Shown here in pieces: positions 25,608 through 35,428 of a stretch of 64,000 nt of DNA. The notes beneath the pieces are model-generated. The model searched no databases. It saw only the letters and a list, made by a program, of their open reading frames with translations, and was not told the origin of the DNA. Made by a program: the position numbers and the translations under genes. Source of the DNA: JAWKXU01 sp964468045 (GTDB lineage Bacteria > Pseudomonadota > Alphaproteobacteria > Sphingomonadales > Sphingomonadaceae); the NCBI GenBank assembly GCA_964468045.1, contig CAYXTO010000011.1, positions 62,001 through 126,000 of the forward strand. Direction: 5' to 3'. How positions within the stretch are numbered: the stretch's first letter is position 1; every line of letters begins with the position of its first letter.

Positions 25608-26486
25608 TCAGACGCAGTAGCGCACGACCGGGCCGCCCAACGCGGCGCGGACCGGGCGCGGCGGCAGCGCGTCGCCATCGATCTGCACCGGCAGCGTGCG
25701 GTTGCCGAGTTCCACGGAACGCACGCTCCAGCTTCGGGTCAAGCCGAGTCTGTCCGTCGGCAAGCCCGCCATCACGGCCAGCGCGACGCCCGCGCAGCGC
25801 AGCCGGCCCGCGCGCGGCAGGGTGATCAGTTCGAAACTGTCGGCATCGACCCGCGCCCTTGGCGACAGCACGAACGGCCCGGCATAGAACCGCCCGCGCG
25901 ACAGGAATGCGGCCTCCGCGCTGGTGCGGACGGTGCCCCCATCGGCCAGCCCGGCGGAGATGTCGAACCTCTGCCGCGACCAGTTCCTCAGCAGCTTAAG
26001 CCCCGACACCAGATAGGCGTACCGCCCGATCCGCGCCTTCAGGCCCGGCGAGAGATTGGCCACCACCGTACTGTCCGGCCCGATGCTGAGGCAGGCCATC
26101 ACCGGCACCCCTTCGAAATCGAGCAAGGGCGAACGGACCCAGCTATCCGCGCCGCGCGTCCAGGCCTCCGCCACCTGCTGCGCAAAGCGACCCGGATCGC
26201 CGGCATATCCCAGCTCGCGCGCGATGAGATTCACGGTGCCCGCCGGATAGATGCAGAGCGGCACTTGCCCGATCCGCTCCCCAAGCGAGCGCGCCACCAT
26301 CTGCAAGGTGCCGTCGCCGCCATGGACGCAGACCAGGCGCGCATCGTCCGGCACGGACACCCCTTCCGGGCGCGTCATGGCCAGACGGGGCTGGAAACCG
26401 AGAGCGGCAAAGGCATCGGCCAGGGCATGCAGCCGTTTCCCCTGGAAATGGCCCGAAGCCGGGTTGTAGATGATGTCGAGCATCAT
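25608..26486 (-). CDS. Diacylglycerol kinase-like lipid kinase
   Basis: A 292-residue protein of the DAGK catalytic family. IIYNPASGHFQGKRL starts the fold, and VCVHGGDGTLQMVARSL carries the GGDGT nucleotide-binding motif; PAGTVNLIARELG completes the active site. Relatives phosphorylate diacylglycerol, sphingoid bases or other lipids, so the substrate is uncertain. In a sphingolipid-making lineage a sphingoid substrate is conceivable but not shown. Starts at 26486, 26483 or 26534 are possible; 26486 is closest to the conserved fold. Confidence 0.8.
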   Translation of the reverse strand: MMLDIIYNPASGHFQGKRLHALADAFAALGFQPRLAMTRPEGVSVPDDARLVCVHGGDGTLQMVARSLGERIGQVPLCIYPAGTVNLIARELGYAGDPGRFAQQVAEAWTRGADSWVRSPLLDFEGVPVMACLSIGPDSTVVANLSPGLKARIGRYAYLVSGLKLLRNWSRQRFDISAGLADGGTVRTSAEAAFLSRGRFYAGPFVLSPRARVDADSFELITLPRAGRLRCAGVALAVMAGLPTDRLGLTRSWSVRSVELGNRTLPVQIDGDALPPRPVRAALGGPVVRYCV

Positions 26487-26716
26487 GGGCGGCACACGCC
26501 CGCTTGGCCGGCCCCAGGCGAAGCGCCGGTACAAATGCTTGCGCCTAGATCAGACAGGAATGCAGCTCGATCCATCAATTCCCTTTCCGGCCATCGAATT
26601 CCCTTCCGGAAAGAGCCGCAATTAGCCGGAACAGATTGAAATTTGGCAAATAGCCGGGCGGCGTCATGCCACTGACCCGTTGCCACGCCCGGCGGCTTGC
26701 GGCAGTTAGGCCAGCG

Positions 26717-29578
26717 ATGCGCCTACATACCCTTCTCCCCGCCCTGCTCCTGATCCTGCCGGCCTGCGCCCAGACCGGAGGAGCGCTCGATCCCGCCGCC
26801 AGACCGGTTGCCGAAGCGGCGCCCGCGCCGGATTGGGCCTTCGAGGCAAGCGATGTGCCGGTCGATCCCGCCTATCGCTTCGGCAAGCTCGAGAACGGCA
26901 TGCGCTACGCGATCCGCCGCAACGCGACACCTGCGGGAACGGCGGCCGTGCGCCTGGAGGTCGGCAGCGGATCGCTGTCCGAAACGGATACGGAGCGCGG
27001 CTACGCCCATTTCGTGGAGCATATGGCCTTCAACGGCTCCACCAACGTGCCCGAGGGCGAAATGGTGAAGCTGCTGGAACGGGAAGGCCTGGCCTTCGGC
27101 GCGGACACCAATGCCTATACCAGCTTCCAGCAGACCCATTATCGGCTCGATCTTCCGCGAAACACCCCCGCCTTGCTGGACACGGCCCTGATGATCATGC
27201 GCGAAACCGCAAGCGAGCTGACTTTCTCGGAAGAAGCGGTTGCGCGCGAGCGCGGCGTGATCCTGGCGGAAAAGCGCGATCGAAATACCTACCGGCTGCG
27301 GGAACTGGAGGATCAGCTCCAGTTTTCCCTGCCCGAGGCACGCTATGCCCATCGTCTGCCGATCGGCACGACCGAAGCGCTGCAGGCCGCGACCGGCCAG
27401 TCGCTGCGCGCCTTCTGGCAGCGGGAATATGTCCCGGCCAACACCACCGTGATCGTGGTGGGCGATTTCGATCCGGACAGCGTCGAGGCCGCGATCAAGG
27501 CCCGCTTCGCGGACTGGCGGACTACGCCGCCCCCGGCGAAGCCCGATCCCGGCCCGGTGGATTTCAAGCGCAAGGGGCTGAGCGACATCTACATCGACCC
27601 CGCCCTGTCAGAGCGCGTCACCGTTTCCCGGCATGGCACATGGCTGGACGAGAAGGATAGCATCGCCACCCGGAAAACACAGCTTTTGCGGCGGATCGGC
27701 TATGAGATCGTCAACCGCAGGCTCAAGCGGCTGGCGCGCCAGCCGGATGCACCGTTCCGCGATGCCGGCTTCGGCACGGGCGACATCTTCAAGGTGGGGC
27801 GAACGACCAGCCTCATCGTGGATGCCGGCGACGGCGAATGGCGCAAGGGCTTGCTGGCCGCCACGCGCGAATATCGCCGGGCCATGGCGTTCGGGTTCAC
27901 CGAGGCCGAAGTGGCGGAACAGATCACCGCGATCCGCACCGCGACGCAGGATGCGGCCGCGGGCGCCGATACGCGCGCTCACGATACCTACGTCTCGCAG
28001 GTGCTCGACCTGCTGCGCGATGACAAGGTTCCGGCCACCCCGCAGAATGCGCTGGAGCGTTTCGAGAAATTCGCCCCCGCCATCACGCCCCAGTCGGTCT
28101 TTTCCGCGCTCCAGGAAGAAGCCGTGGCCCTGAAGGATCCTCTCATCCGGTTCCAGGGGCGGGTCGCGGTCGCCGGAGGCGAGGACGCCCTGCGCGCGGC
28201 CTGGAACGAGGCGATGGCGGAACGGCTGGAAAAGGGCGATGCCGCCGCCGCCGGCCAGTTCGGCTATACCGATTTCGGCACGCCGGGCACGGTGGTGTCC
28301 GATAGCAGCCGCGCCGATCTGGGCATTCGCCTGATCCGCTTCGCCAATGGCGTGCGGCTCAATCTGAAGCGGACGGATCTGGAGAAGGACCGGGTGCGGG
28401 TCAGCCTCAATGTGGATGGCGGCCAGATGCTGGAAACGGCGCAGAATCCGCTGGCGACCGACATGGTGTCCTCCTTGCCGTCAGGCGGGCTCGGCAAGCA
28501 CAGCGAGGACGAGCTGGACACGATCCTGGCCGGACGCAGCGTGGGCCTTTCGATCCAGGATGCGGACCGCAGTTTCCTCATGACCGCGCGGACCACCCCG
28601 CGGGATCTCGAACTGCAATTGCAATTGCTGGCGGCCGCGCTGACCGATCCCGGCTATCGCCTCGAGGGGGAACAGCGTTACCGGCGCGGTATCTCGAACT
28701 ATTTCGCCCGGAAGGATGCCACCCCGGCATCCGCGCTTTCCGCCGCGATCGGAGGCATCCTGTCCGACAACGACCCGCGCTTCACCCTGCAATCCGAAGA
28801 AAGCTATCGCAGCCTGACTTTCGAGAAACTGCGCAACGACATCTCCGAGCGTCTCGCGCATGGCGCCATCGAACTGGCGCTGGTGGGGGACTTCGACGAG
28901 CAGGCGATCATCGCGACGGTGGCGAAGACCTTCGGCGCCTTGCCGCCGCGCGAGCCGGACTTCCAGCCCTATGAAGACCTGCGCAACCGGCCCTTCACGG
29001 CGGACCGGTCGCCGCGCACCATCGACCATACCGGCGAAAGCGATCAGGCCGCGCTGCGCCTCGTCTGGCCGACCCGCGACGACAGCGATCCGGTGGAAGC
29101 GCTGAAGCTGGCGCTGCTCGAGCGGGTGGTCCGGCTCGAACTGACCGACACCCTCCGCGAAAAGCTGGGCAAGGCCTATTCGCCCAGCGCGAACAGCGAT
29201 CTGTCGCGGATCTGGCGCGGCTACGGCACCTTCACCATCGCCGTCTCGGTGGATGTCGCGGAGGTGGCGGCAACCCGCGCCGCCATTGCCGAAACCCTTG
29301 CCGAATTGCGCGACCGGCCGCTGGACGACGACATCCTGCAGCGCGCCCGGCAGCCGATGCTAGAAAGTTTCGACAACGCCTTGAAGAACAACGGTGGCTG
29401 GATGGCGCTGGTGGAACATGCGCAGAGCGAGCCTGACCGGATCGATCGCTTCGTGGCCGGGAAAGCGCGGCTCGGCGCGATTTCGGCGGCGGATATCCAG
29501 GCGACCGCGCGCCGGTATCTGACCTCCCGGGATGGGGTTGAGGTGCTGGCCCTTCCGCGAGCCAGGCCCGCCGGATAG
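26717..29578 (+). CDS. M16-family zinc metallopeptidase, lipoprotein
   Basis: A 953-residue protein with two tandem M16 modules. The lipobox LPAC (Cys17) suggests an exported lipoprotein. The inverted zinc motif HFVEH is at about residues 98-102, and RERGVILAEKRDR supplies the downstream glutamate. The C-terminal module lacks the zinc motif, as usual. Such pitrilysin-like proteases degrade peptides in the periplasm. The ATG at 26717 yields the signal sequence; an upstream ATG at 26666 would add 17 residues before it. Confidence 0.87.
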   Translation: MRLHTLLPALLLILPACAQTGGALDPAARPVAEAAPAPDWAFEASDVPVDPAYRFGKLENGMRYAIRRNATPAGTAAVRLEVGSGSLSETDTERGYAHFVEHMAFNGSTNVPEGEMVKLLEREGLAFGADTNAYTSFQQTHYRLDLPRNTPALLDTALMIMRETASELTFSEEAVARERGVILAEKRDRNTYRLRELEDQLQFSLPEARYAHRLPIGTTEALQAATGQSLRAFWQREYVPANTTVIVVGDFDPDSVEAAIKARFADWRTTPPPAKPDPGPVDFKRKGLSDIYIDPALSERVTVSRHGTWLDEKDSIATRKTQLLRRIGYEIVNRRLKRLARQPDAPFRDAGFGTGDIFKVGRTTSLIVDAGDGEWRKGLLAATREYRRAMAFGFTEAEVAEQITAIRTATQDAAAGADTRAHDTYVSQVLDLLRDDKVPATPQNALERFEKFAPAITPQSVFSALQEEAVALKDPLIRFQGRVAVAGGEDALRAAWNEAMAERLEKGDAAAAGQFGYTDFGTPGTVVSDSSRADLGIRLIRFANGVRLNLKRTDLEKDRVRVSLNVDGGQMLETAQNPLATDMVSSLPSGGLGKHSEDELDTILAGRSVGLSIQDADRSFLMTARTTPRDLELQLQLLAAALTDPGYRLEGEQRYRRGISNYFARKDATPASALSAAIGGILSDNDPRFTLQSEESYRSLTFEKLRNDISERLAHGAIELALVGDFDEQAIIATVAKTFGALPPREPDFQPYEDLRNRPFTADRSPRTIDHTGESDQAALRLVWPTRDDSDPVEALKLALLERVVRLELTDTLREKLGKAYSPSANSDLSRIWRGYGTFTIAVSVDVAEVAATRAAIAETLAELRDRPLDDDILQRARQPMLESFDNALKNNGGWMALVEHAQSEPDRIDRFVAGKARLGAISAADIQATARRYLTSRDGVEVLALPRARPAG

Positions 29579-29587
29579 GCTGCGCCG

Positions 29588-29618
29588 AGGGCGCGCTGAA
29601 ATGCACGGAACGCGCCCT
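29588..29618 (+). terminator. Hairpin after the M16 protease gene
   Basis: AGGGCGCG and CGCGCCCT (29588-29595 and 29611-29618) form an 8-bp stem with a 15-nt loop, 10 nt after the stop codon. There is no T run, so this is a weak or Rho-assisted terminator at best. Confidence 0.4.
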
Positions 29619-29723
29619 GAAAGGCACCGAGCGTACTCCTGACGCATCCATTCGCGTGCATTCCCCTACTGCCTGCGGCGGGCCGGGCATGGCAAGCGAC
29701 AATGCATCGATCTATTTAGTGTA

Positions 29724-29735
29724 ACGTTATATCAT
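29724..29735. promoter_or_regulatory. Candidate Zur box before the ZnuD-like receptor
   Basis: ACGTTATATCAT matches the palindromic Zur core ATGTTATAACAT at 10 of 12 positions. It is 45 bp upstream of the receptor start codon, in an AT-rich stretch that stands out from the GC-rich surroundings. A zinc-uptake receptor is a standard Zur target. Confidence 0.5.
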
Positions 29736-29779
29736 TCTGTCATAGGGATGCCCGCATCTCACATTGATTCGGATAGTCC

Positions 29780-31864
29780 ATGCGCTACCTGCTCGCCTCC
29801 TGCGCCCTTGCCGCCCTGATCGCATCCGGCCCCGCGCTCGCGCAGGACCAGCCCGATGGCCAGCCCCGGCCGGGCCATGATCGCGATCACCACGACCATG
29901 AATCGGATATCGTCGTCACCGGAATCCGCAAGCCGGTCGGCGACGCGCTGGGCGGAGTGTCGATTCTCGACGGGGCCGATCTGGCGCAGCAAGTCCGCCC
30001 CAGCATCGGAGAGACCCTGGCCCGGCAGCCCGGCGTGAGCGCCACCAGCTTCGGCCCGACTGCTTCCCGCCCGATCCTGCGGGGACTGGGCGGGGATCGT
30101 ATCCGGCTGCTCACCGACGGGATCGGCAGCCTCGATCTTTCGTCATCGAGCGCCGACCACGCGGTCGCCATCAACCCCCTGACCGCCGAACGGATCGAAA
30201 TCCTGCGCGGGCCGGCGGCGCTGCTGTTCGGTTCCTCGGCCATCGGCGGGGTGATCAATGTGATCGACCGGCGCATTCCCCGGCACGAGCCGGAGGCGCC
30301 GCTCCATGCGGACGCCCTGCTGGGCTACGCCAGCGCGGCGAATGAACGATCCGCCAATCTGGCGGTCGACGTTCCGCTGGGATCGGGCTTCATTCTCCAT
30401 GGCGACGGCAACTGGAGCAAGAGCGGGAAGCTGGAAACCGGAGGCCACCTCCTGTCCGGGCCCTTGCGGGAAATCGCCGCCGCCAGCCCCGATCCTGAAA
30501 TCCGCGAACTGGCGGAATTGAAAGGGAAATTGCCGAACAGCGCGGCCGAGGCGGACGAAATCTCCGGCGGCCTCGCCTACGCCCGCGACGGGATCAATGC
30601 GGGTTTTGCGATCACCCGACACACTGCGACCTATGGCGTTCCCATCCGCTTCTCGCTGGAGCCGGGGGTGGAAGCGGAAGCGCCGACCATCGACCTCAGG
30701 CAAACCCGCTATGACGGGCGGATCGAAGTCCCCGTGGGCGGCTTTCTGGAAAGCGTGAAGCTGCGCGGCGGCTATTCGCGCTATCGCCACGATGAAATCG
30801 AGGAAGACGGGGAAATCGGCACCAGCTTCTTCACGCGCGGGGGCGAACTGCGGGCCGAAGCCGTCCAGGCGGATCGAAACGGCTGGGGCGGGGTCAGCGG
30901 CCTGCAATATGTCGAGAAATCGGTGCGGATCGAGGGAGAGGAGAAATTCCTTCCGGACTCGCGCCTGCGCCAGACCGGCCTGTTCACCTTGCAGAGCCTG
31001 GCCAGCGGCCCATGGCGCTTCGAAGGCGGGTTGCGCTACGAGCACTCGAAATTGACGGCCGATGCGGATGAAGCGCTGGCCAGCCCGGCCTATTCGCGCA
31101 GCTTCGATACATGGTCGGCTTCCGTAGGCGCGCTTTTCGAATTCTCGCCCGGCTGGAAGGTCGGCCTGAACCTGGCCCGTTCCGCCCGCGCGCCGGCAAT
31201 CGACGAATTGTTCGCCGGAGGGCCGCATGCCGGAACGCAAGCCTTCGAAATCGGGGATCCGAACCTCGATTCCGAAAAGAGCCTCGGCCTGGAAGCGACC
31301 CTGCGCCACAGCAGCGGCCCGCTGAACCTCACTCTCTCCGGCTTTTATTCCCGCTTCACCGATTTCATCTATCTCGCTCCGACCGGCGAGGTGGAGGACG
31401 AATTGCCGGTCTATGCGTATCGCCAGGGCAAATCGCGCTACTACGGCTTCGAGGCGGAACTGGAAGCCCGCCTGCCGCAAGCCTTCGGCATCGAATGGCG
31501 GCTTGGCGCCCAGGCGGACATGGTGCGCGCGACGATCCGGGACTATGGCCCCGCGCCGCAGACTCCGCCGCTCCGCCTGCTCGGCCGCCTGCAAGGCGCC
31601 ACGGGGCCGTTCGACGGCGCGATCGAGGTGGAACACGCATTCCGCCAGTCCCGGACCGGACCCAATGAAACACCGACATCGGCCTATACCCTCGTCAATG
31701 CGTCGCTGGAATGGCATCCGGTCACCGGCGACCACGCGCTTACGCTCGGCCTGTCCGCGAACAATCTGTTCGATGTCGTGGCCCGGCGTCACGCCAGCCT
31801 GCTGAAGGATTATGCGCCGCTGGCGGGCCGCGACATCCGCCTGACCCTGAGCGCCGCCTATTGA
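29780..31864 (+). CDS. ZnuD-like TonB-dependent receptor, probably zinc
   Basis: A 694-residue outer-membrane receptor. A signal peptide (about 1-21, ending ALAQ) is followed by the histidine-rich GHDRDHHDHE at 32-41. DIVVTGIR starts the plug, and RGPAALLFGSSAIGGVINV is the conserved plug segment seen in ZnuD proteins. The barrel ends LTLSAAY. ZnuD imports zinc (sometimes haem) with TonB energy. The histidine-rich mature N-terminus and an upstream Zur-like site support zinc. No znuABC genes are in the window. Confidence 0.82.
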   Translation: MRYLLASCALAALIASGPALAQDQPDGQPRPGHDRDHHDHESDIVVTGIRKPVGDALGGVSILDGADLAQQVRPSIGETLARQPGVSATSFGPTASRPILRGLGGDRIRLLTDGIGSLDLSSSSADHAVAINPLTAERIEILRGPAALLFGSSAIGGVINVIDRRIPRHEPEAPLHADALLGYASAANERSANLAVDVPLGSGFILHGDGNWSKSGKLETGGHLLSGPLREIAAASPDPEIRELAELKGKLPNSAAEADEISGGLAYARDGINAGFAITRHTATYGVPIRFSLEPGVEAEAPTIDLRQTRYDGRIEVPVGGFLESVKLRGGYSRYRHDEIEEDGEIGTSFFTRGGELRAEAVQADRNGWGGVSGLQYVEKSVRIEGEEKFLPDSRLRQTGLFTLQSLASGPWRFEGGLRYEHSKLTADADEALASPAYSRSFDTWSASVGALFEFSPGWKVGLNLARSARAPAIDELFAGGPHAGTQAFEIGDPNLDSEKSLGLEATLRHSSGPLNLTLSGFYSRFTDFIYLAPTGEVEDELPVYAYRQGKSRYYGFEAELEARLPQAFGIEWRLGAQADMVRATIRDYGPAPQTPPLRLLGRLQGATGPFDGAIEVEHAFRQSRTGPNETPTSAYTLVNASLEWHPVTGDHALTLGLSANNLFDVVARRHASLLKDYAPLAGRDIRLTLSAAY

Positions 31865-31973
31865 TCGGAAAAACGCGCAATCCCGCCGCCGCCTGACCCT
31901 GGGCCTTGCTCCGCGAGCGATTGCGCTGCATAGGCGTGCACCGAATCCCCTACCCCTTGCGAAAGGCCAGCCG

Positions 31974-32210
31974 ATGAAGGTTCGCGTCCATGTCAGCCTC
32001 AAGAACGGGGTGCTCGACCCGCAGGGCCGCGCCATCCATCATGCGCTGGAAGGACTGGGTTTTTCCGGCGTTCAGGATGTGCGCGCAGGCCGCCTGATCG
32101 AGCTGGATATCGACGACAGCGTGAGCGATGCGGCGCTGGACGACATGTGCCGCAAGCTTCTCGCCAATATGGTCATCGAAAACTACCGGATCGAGAAGGT
32201 GGCTGCATGA
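31974..32210 (+). CDS. purS: Phosphoribosylformylglycinamidine synthase subunit PurS
   Basis: A 78-residue protein, KVRVHVSLKNGVLDPQGRAI and then LGFSGVQDVRAGRLIELDID, the whole of a PurS subunit. PurS bridges PurQ and PurL in the three-part FGAM synthetase. Its TGA overlaps the purQ ATG. purL is not found in the window. Confidence 0.95.
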   Translation: MKVRVHVSLKNGVLDPQGRAIHHALEGLGFSGVQDVRAGRLIELDIDDSVSDAALDDMCRKLLANMVIENYRIEKVAA

Positions 32211-32887
32211 GCGGATTTCGCGCCGCCGTCGTCACCTTTCCCGGCTCGAATTGCGACCGGGATCTGGCGGTTGCGCTGGAAAAGGTCTCGGGCAACCCCA
32301 CCCTGCGGGTCTGGCATGGCGATGCCGAACTGCCGGACCGGCTCGATTTCATCGGGCTGCCGGGCGGCTTTTCCTATGGCGACTATCTGCGCTGCGGGGC
32401 GATCGCATCCCGCTCGCCCGTCATGCAGGCGGTCATCGAGGCGGCCGGGCGCGGCGTTCCGGTGCTCGGGATCTGCAATGGCTTTCAAGTGCTCACGGAA
32501 AGCGGGCTGCTGCCGGGCGCACTGATGCGCAACGCCGGCATCAGCTTCGTATGCCGCACGGTGCCGCTGATCGTCGAGAACGACAGCTCGCTGTTCACCA
32601 CGGGCTATGAAAAGGGACAGCGGATCGCCATTCCGGTCGCGCATCACGACGGCAATTATTTCGCGGACAAAGAAACGCTGGACCGGCTGGAAGGCGAAGG
32701 CCGGGTCGCGTTCCGTTATGGCGAGGATTGCAACGGCTCCGCGCGGAACATCGCAGGGGTGCTGAATGCTGCGGGCAATGTGCTGGGCATGATGCCCCAT
32801 CCCGAGCGCGCCCTGGAAGCAGCGCATGGCAGCACCGATGGCCGTGTGCTGTTCGAAAGCGTGGTCAGGCAATTCGTCGACGCCTGA
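32207..32887 (+). CDS. purQ: Phosphoribosylformylglycinamidine synthase glutaminase subunit PurQ
   Basis: A 226-residue class I glutaminase. The oxyanion region is GLPGGFSYGDYLRCGAIA, the nucleophile cysteine is in VLGICNGFQVL, and the catalytic His and Glu are in MMPHPERAL. It supplies ammonia to PurL in step 4 of purine synthesis. Start at 32207 overlaps the purS stop (ATGA). Confidence 0.95.
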   Translation: MSGFRAAVVTFPGSNCDRDLAVALEKVSGNPTLRVWHGDAELPDRLDFIGLPGGFSYGDYLRCGAIASRSPVMQAVIEAAGRGVPVLGICNGFQVLTESGLLPGALMRNAGISFVCRTVPLIVENDSSLFTTGYEKGQRIAIPVAHHDGNYFADKETLDRLEGEGRVAFRYGEDCNGSARNIAGVLNAAGNVLGMMPHPERALEAAHGSTDGRVLFESVVRQFVDA

Positions 32888-32897
32888 TTGCCGGAAG

Positions 32898-32915
32898 GGG
32901 GCATCAGCTTGCCCC
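32898..32915. terminator. Hairpin between convergent purQ and GGDEF-EAL genes
   Basis: GGGGCA and TGCCCC enclose a 6-nt loop 11 nt after the purQ stop and 21 nt beyond the end of the convergent gene. It could terminate either strand; no T run is present. Confidence 0.4.
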
Positions 32916-32935
32916 GCTCTCCTTCGTGCCGGGGT

Positions 32936-35326
32936 TCAGGCCACGCCCTGTCTTGAAAACGCAGCCGATATCGGGCTGCGGAACAGGCCCATTGCCTCCA
33001 CCGCGGGCATCGGCCGGCCGAAATGGAATCCCTGGATCTTCCGGCACCCCAGTTCGCGCACCATCTGCACTTCGGATTCCGTCTCGACTCCTTCGGCGGT
33101 GGTGGACATGTCGAGGCTGTCGGCCATCGCGACAACCGCGCGAATGATGGCAAGGCTTTCCCGGTTCCCTTGCGCCGCGCCCTGCACGAAGCTGCGATCG
33201 ACCTTGATGGTCGAAAAGCGCATCTTTCGCAGATAGCCGAGCGAGGAATAGCCGGTGCCGAAATCGTCGAGCGCCACGCCGCAGCCCAGCGCCATGATCT
33301 GCTCCAGCGTGGCGCGGGCGGTGATGTCGTCGCGCACGAAGATGCTCTCGGTCACCTCGATCTCGAGCCGGTGCGGCTCCAGCCCGCTCGAGGAAAGCGC
33401 ATTGACCACGGTGGCGGAAAAATTCGGGTCCAGCAATTGCTCGCCCGACACATTGACCGCGACCTTCACCGAAGTGGGCCAGTTGCATGCTTCGCGGCAG
33501 GCCTCGCGCAACACCCATTCCCCGATGCTGACGATCAACCGCGTGTCCTCGGCCAGCGGGATGAACTTGGCCGGGCTGACCAGGCCATGCTCCGGGCTGT
33601 TCCAGCGCAGCAGCGCCTCGAAGCCCACGACCATTTCTCCCTGGGCATCGACAACCGGCTGGTAATTCAGCCCGAACTCTCCGCGATCCAGCGCATGCCG
33701 CAAGGAAAGCTCCAGCCGGCGGCGTTCTTCCGCATCCGCATGCAGGGAAGGCTCGAACACGAAATGGATGCCGCCGCCGCCATCCTTGGCCCGGTAGAGG
33801 GCCAGATCCGCATTGCGCATCAGGGTTTCGACAGTGGAGCCGTCTCGCGGCCCGATCGCCGATCCGACGCTGGAGCCCACGTACAGCGTGTGGTTCTCGA
33901 CCTCATAGGGTTGCGACAGCCGCTGGATGACCGATCGCGCCACCATGTCCACCCGGTTGAGATCGGAGGCGTCGCGGATGACGATGGCGAATTCGTCACC
34001 GCCCAGCCGTCCACATAGCTCGTTTTCGGTCATGAGGCTTTTCAGGCGCTCCGACACGCGCGCCAGCAACTGATCCCCCACCAGATGGCCCAGCGAGTCA
34101 TTGACCGCCTTGAAGCGATCGAGATCGATCATCAGGAAGGCGCAGCGCGTCCGCCACTGTTCGGCATAGCGCATGGCGTCGCCCAGCGCCTCCATCAGCA
34201 TCAGCCGGTTGGGCAGCCCGGTCAGCGTATCGTAGCGAGCCAGCCAGGCGATCTTTTCGTTCGATTCACGCTGGACGGTGACATCGGATCCGACCCCTCG
34301 AAATCCGATATAGCGTCCATCCTGATCCAGCTTGGGGGTGCCGGATAGTTCCCACCAGCGCTCCTGCTTGCCGATGGTCACCTTGACGATCAGATTGGAA
34401 AAGCTCTCGCGGCGCTTCAGGCGCTCCGCCAGATCGTGCAGGCTTGGCGGAAATTTTCCGGTGTCCCAGGCTTCGCCCGCGATCAGCTGCAGAAAGGGCA
34501 TGCCGTCGATGTCGTCCGGATCCTTGCCCAGCGCATAGGCGAAGCGCGGCGAAACCGACCGGACCCTGCGCGAGGTATCGATCTGCCACAGCCAGTCGGC
34601 CTCGCTTTCCTCGAACTCGCGCAGCAGCAGCGAGACGACCGCGCTCTTTTCCGCAACCGCGGATTCGGCCATTCGGGCGGTCAGGTAGATCCGTGCCGAA
34701 TACAATGTGCCGATGATGATCAGCCCGGTGAACAGCGCAATCACCGCCGCGATCCCGAAAGCGCTGTCTCCTGAAAAGGCAATGGCCGAGGCGATGCCCG
34801 TTACCGTGCAGAAGATGATCGGCCCGAGCGGTGTGGGCGAAAGCCAGATCGCCGCGCCCGCCGACAGCATCGCGGTGACGGTCCACAAGGCAAGATGGTC
34901 GGCCACGCCGTTCGCGGACGGAAAGAACAGCATGGGCATGGACCAGACCACGGCAGCCACCACGGAGCCGACAATCTGCTCGCGCAATTCCTCAGGGCCG
35001 ATCCTGCGGCGATCCGCATCTTCCAGCCGGCGATCGGTCCGGGCTGTGTAATACAGGACAGCGGCCTGCACCGCGAGCCAGCCCAGCAGGGCGGGCAGCG
35101 GCACATCGCCGAGGAACAGGCCGACCACGACGATCGCGGCGACTGCCTGGGCCGCCAGGCGGCCCGGCATCACCTTCGCCAGATGGGCATATTGCAGTCC
35201 GCGCAGGCGCACCCAACCCCCGCTCGCAGGAGTCTTCAGCCCCAGCAATGCCAATGCTGGAACGCTTTCGGGCAGACTCTGCAGCTCTGAGCGAATGTCC
35301 GTCACGCACTCGCGACTAACGGGCAA
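32936..35326 (-). CDS. Membrane-anchored PAS-GGDEF-EAL cyclic-di-GMP enzyme
   Basis: A 796-residue signalling protein. Four to six membrane segments lie within residues 55-215, a PAS-like sensor at about 240-350, GGDEF at 350-520 and EAL at 540-785. The cyclase signature GRLGGDEF (442-446) and the phosphodiesterase signatures GFEALLRW (EAL at 570-572) and DDFGTGYSSLGYL are all intact, so both making and breaking of cyclic-di-GMP are possible. The usual RxxD inhibitory site before GGDEF is not visible. Its signal is unknown. Confidence 0.9.
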   Translation of the reverse strand: MPVSRECVTDIRSELQSLPESVPALALLGLKTPASGGWVRLRGLQYAHLAKVMPGRLAAQAVAAIVVVGLFLGDVPLPALLGWLAVQAAVLYYTARTDRRLEDADRRRIGPEELREQIVGSVVAAVVWSMPMLFFPSANGVADHLALWTVTAMLSAGAAIWLSPTPLGPIIFCTVTGIASAIAFSGDSAFGIAAVIALFTGLIIIGTLYSARIYLTARMAESAVAEKSAVVSLLLREFEESEADWLWQIDTSRRVRSVSPRFAYALGKDPDDIDGMPFLQLIAGEAWDTGKFPPSLHDLAERLKRRESFSNLIVKVTIGKQERWWELSGTPKLDQDGRYIGFRGVGSDVTVQRESNEKIAWLARYDTLTGLPNRLMLMEALGDAMRYAEQWRTRCAFLMIDLDRFKAVNDSLGHLVGDQLLARVSERLKSLMTENELCGRLGGDEFAIVIRDASDLNRVDMVARSVIQRLSQPYEVENHTLYVGSSVGSAIGPRDGSTVETLMRNADLALYRAKDGGGGIHFVFEPSLHADAEERRRLELSLRHALDRGEFGLNYQPVVDAQGEMVVGFEALLRWNSPEHGLVSPAKFIPLAEDTRLIVSIGEWVLREACREACNWPTSVKVAVNVSGEQLLDPNFSATVVNALSSSGLEPHRLEIEVTESIFVRDDITARATLEQIMALGCGVALDDFGTGYSSLGYLRKMRFSTIKVDRSFVQGAAQGNRESLAIIRAVVAMADSLDMSTTAEGVETESEVQMVRELGCRKIQGFHFGRPMPAVEAMGLFRSPISAAFSRQGVA

Positions 35327-35428
35327 AGGTTAGGGAGCCGTAAAATGATTGGCCCGCTTGTTCAGGTTCCGCAGAAAAATCTTGCTGCCTTATCGCGACA
35401 GGCGCGGGCCCGAAACCGGTGACTCGTC

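Noticed and set aside
30143..32035. 630-codon minus-strand frame opposite the ZnuD-like receptor
   Set aside because: It is the antisense shadow of a clear TonB-dependent receptor.
35327..35428. Possible glmS ribozyme or terminator in the gap after glmS
   Set aside because: The gap lies 3' of glmS, whereas a glmS ribozyme is 5', and no ribozyme core or terminator is visible.
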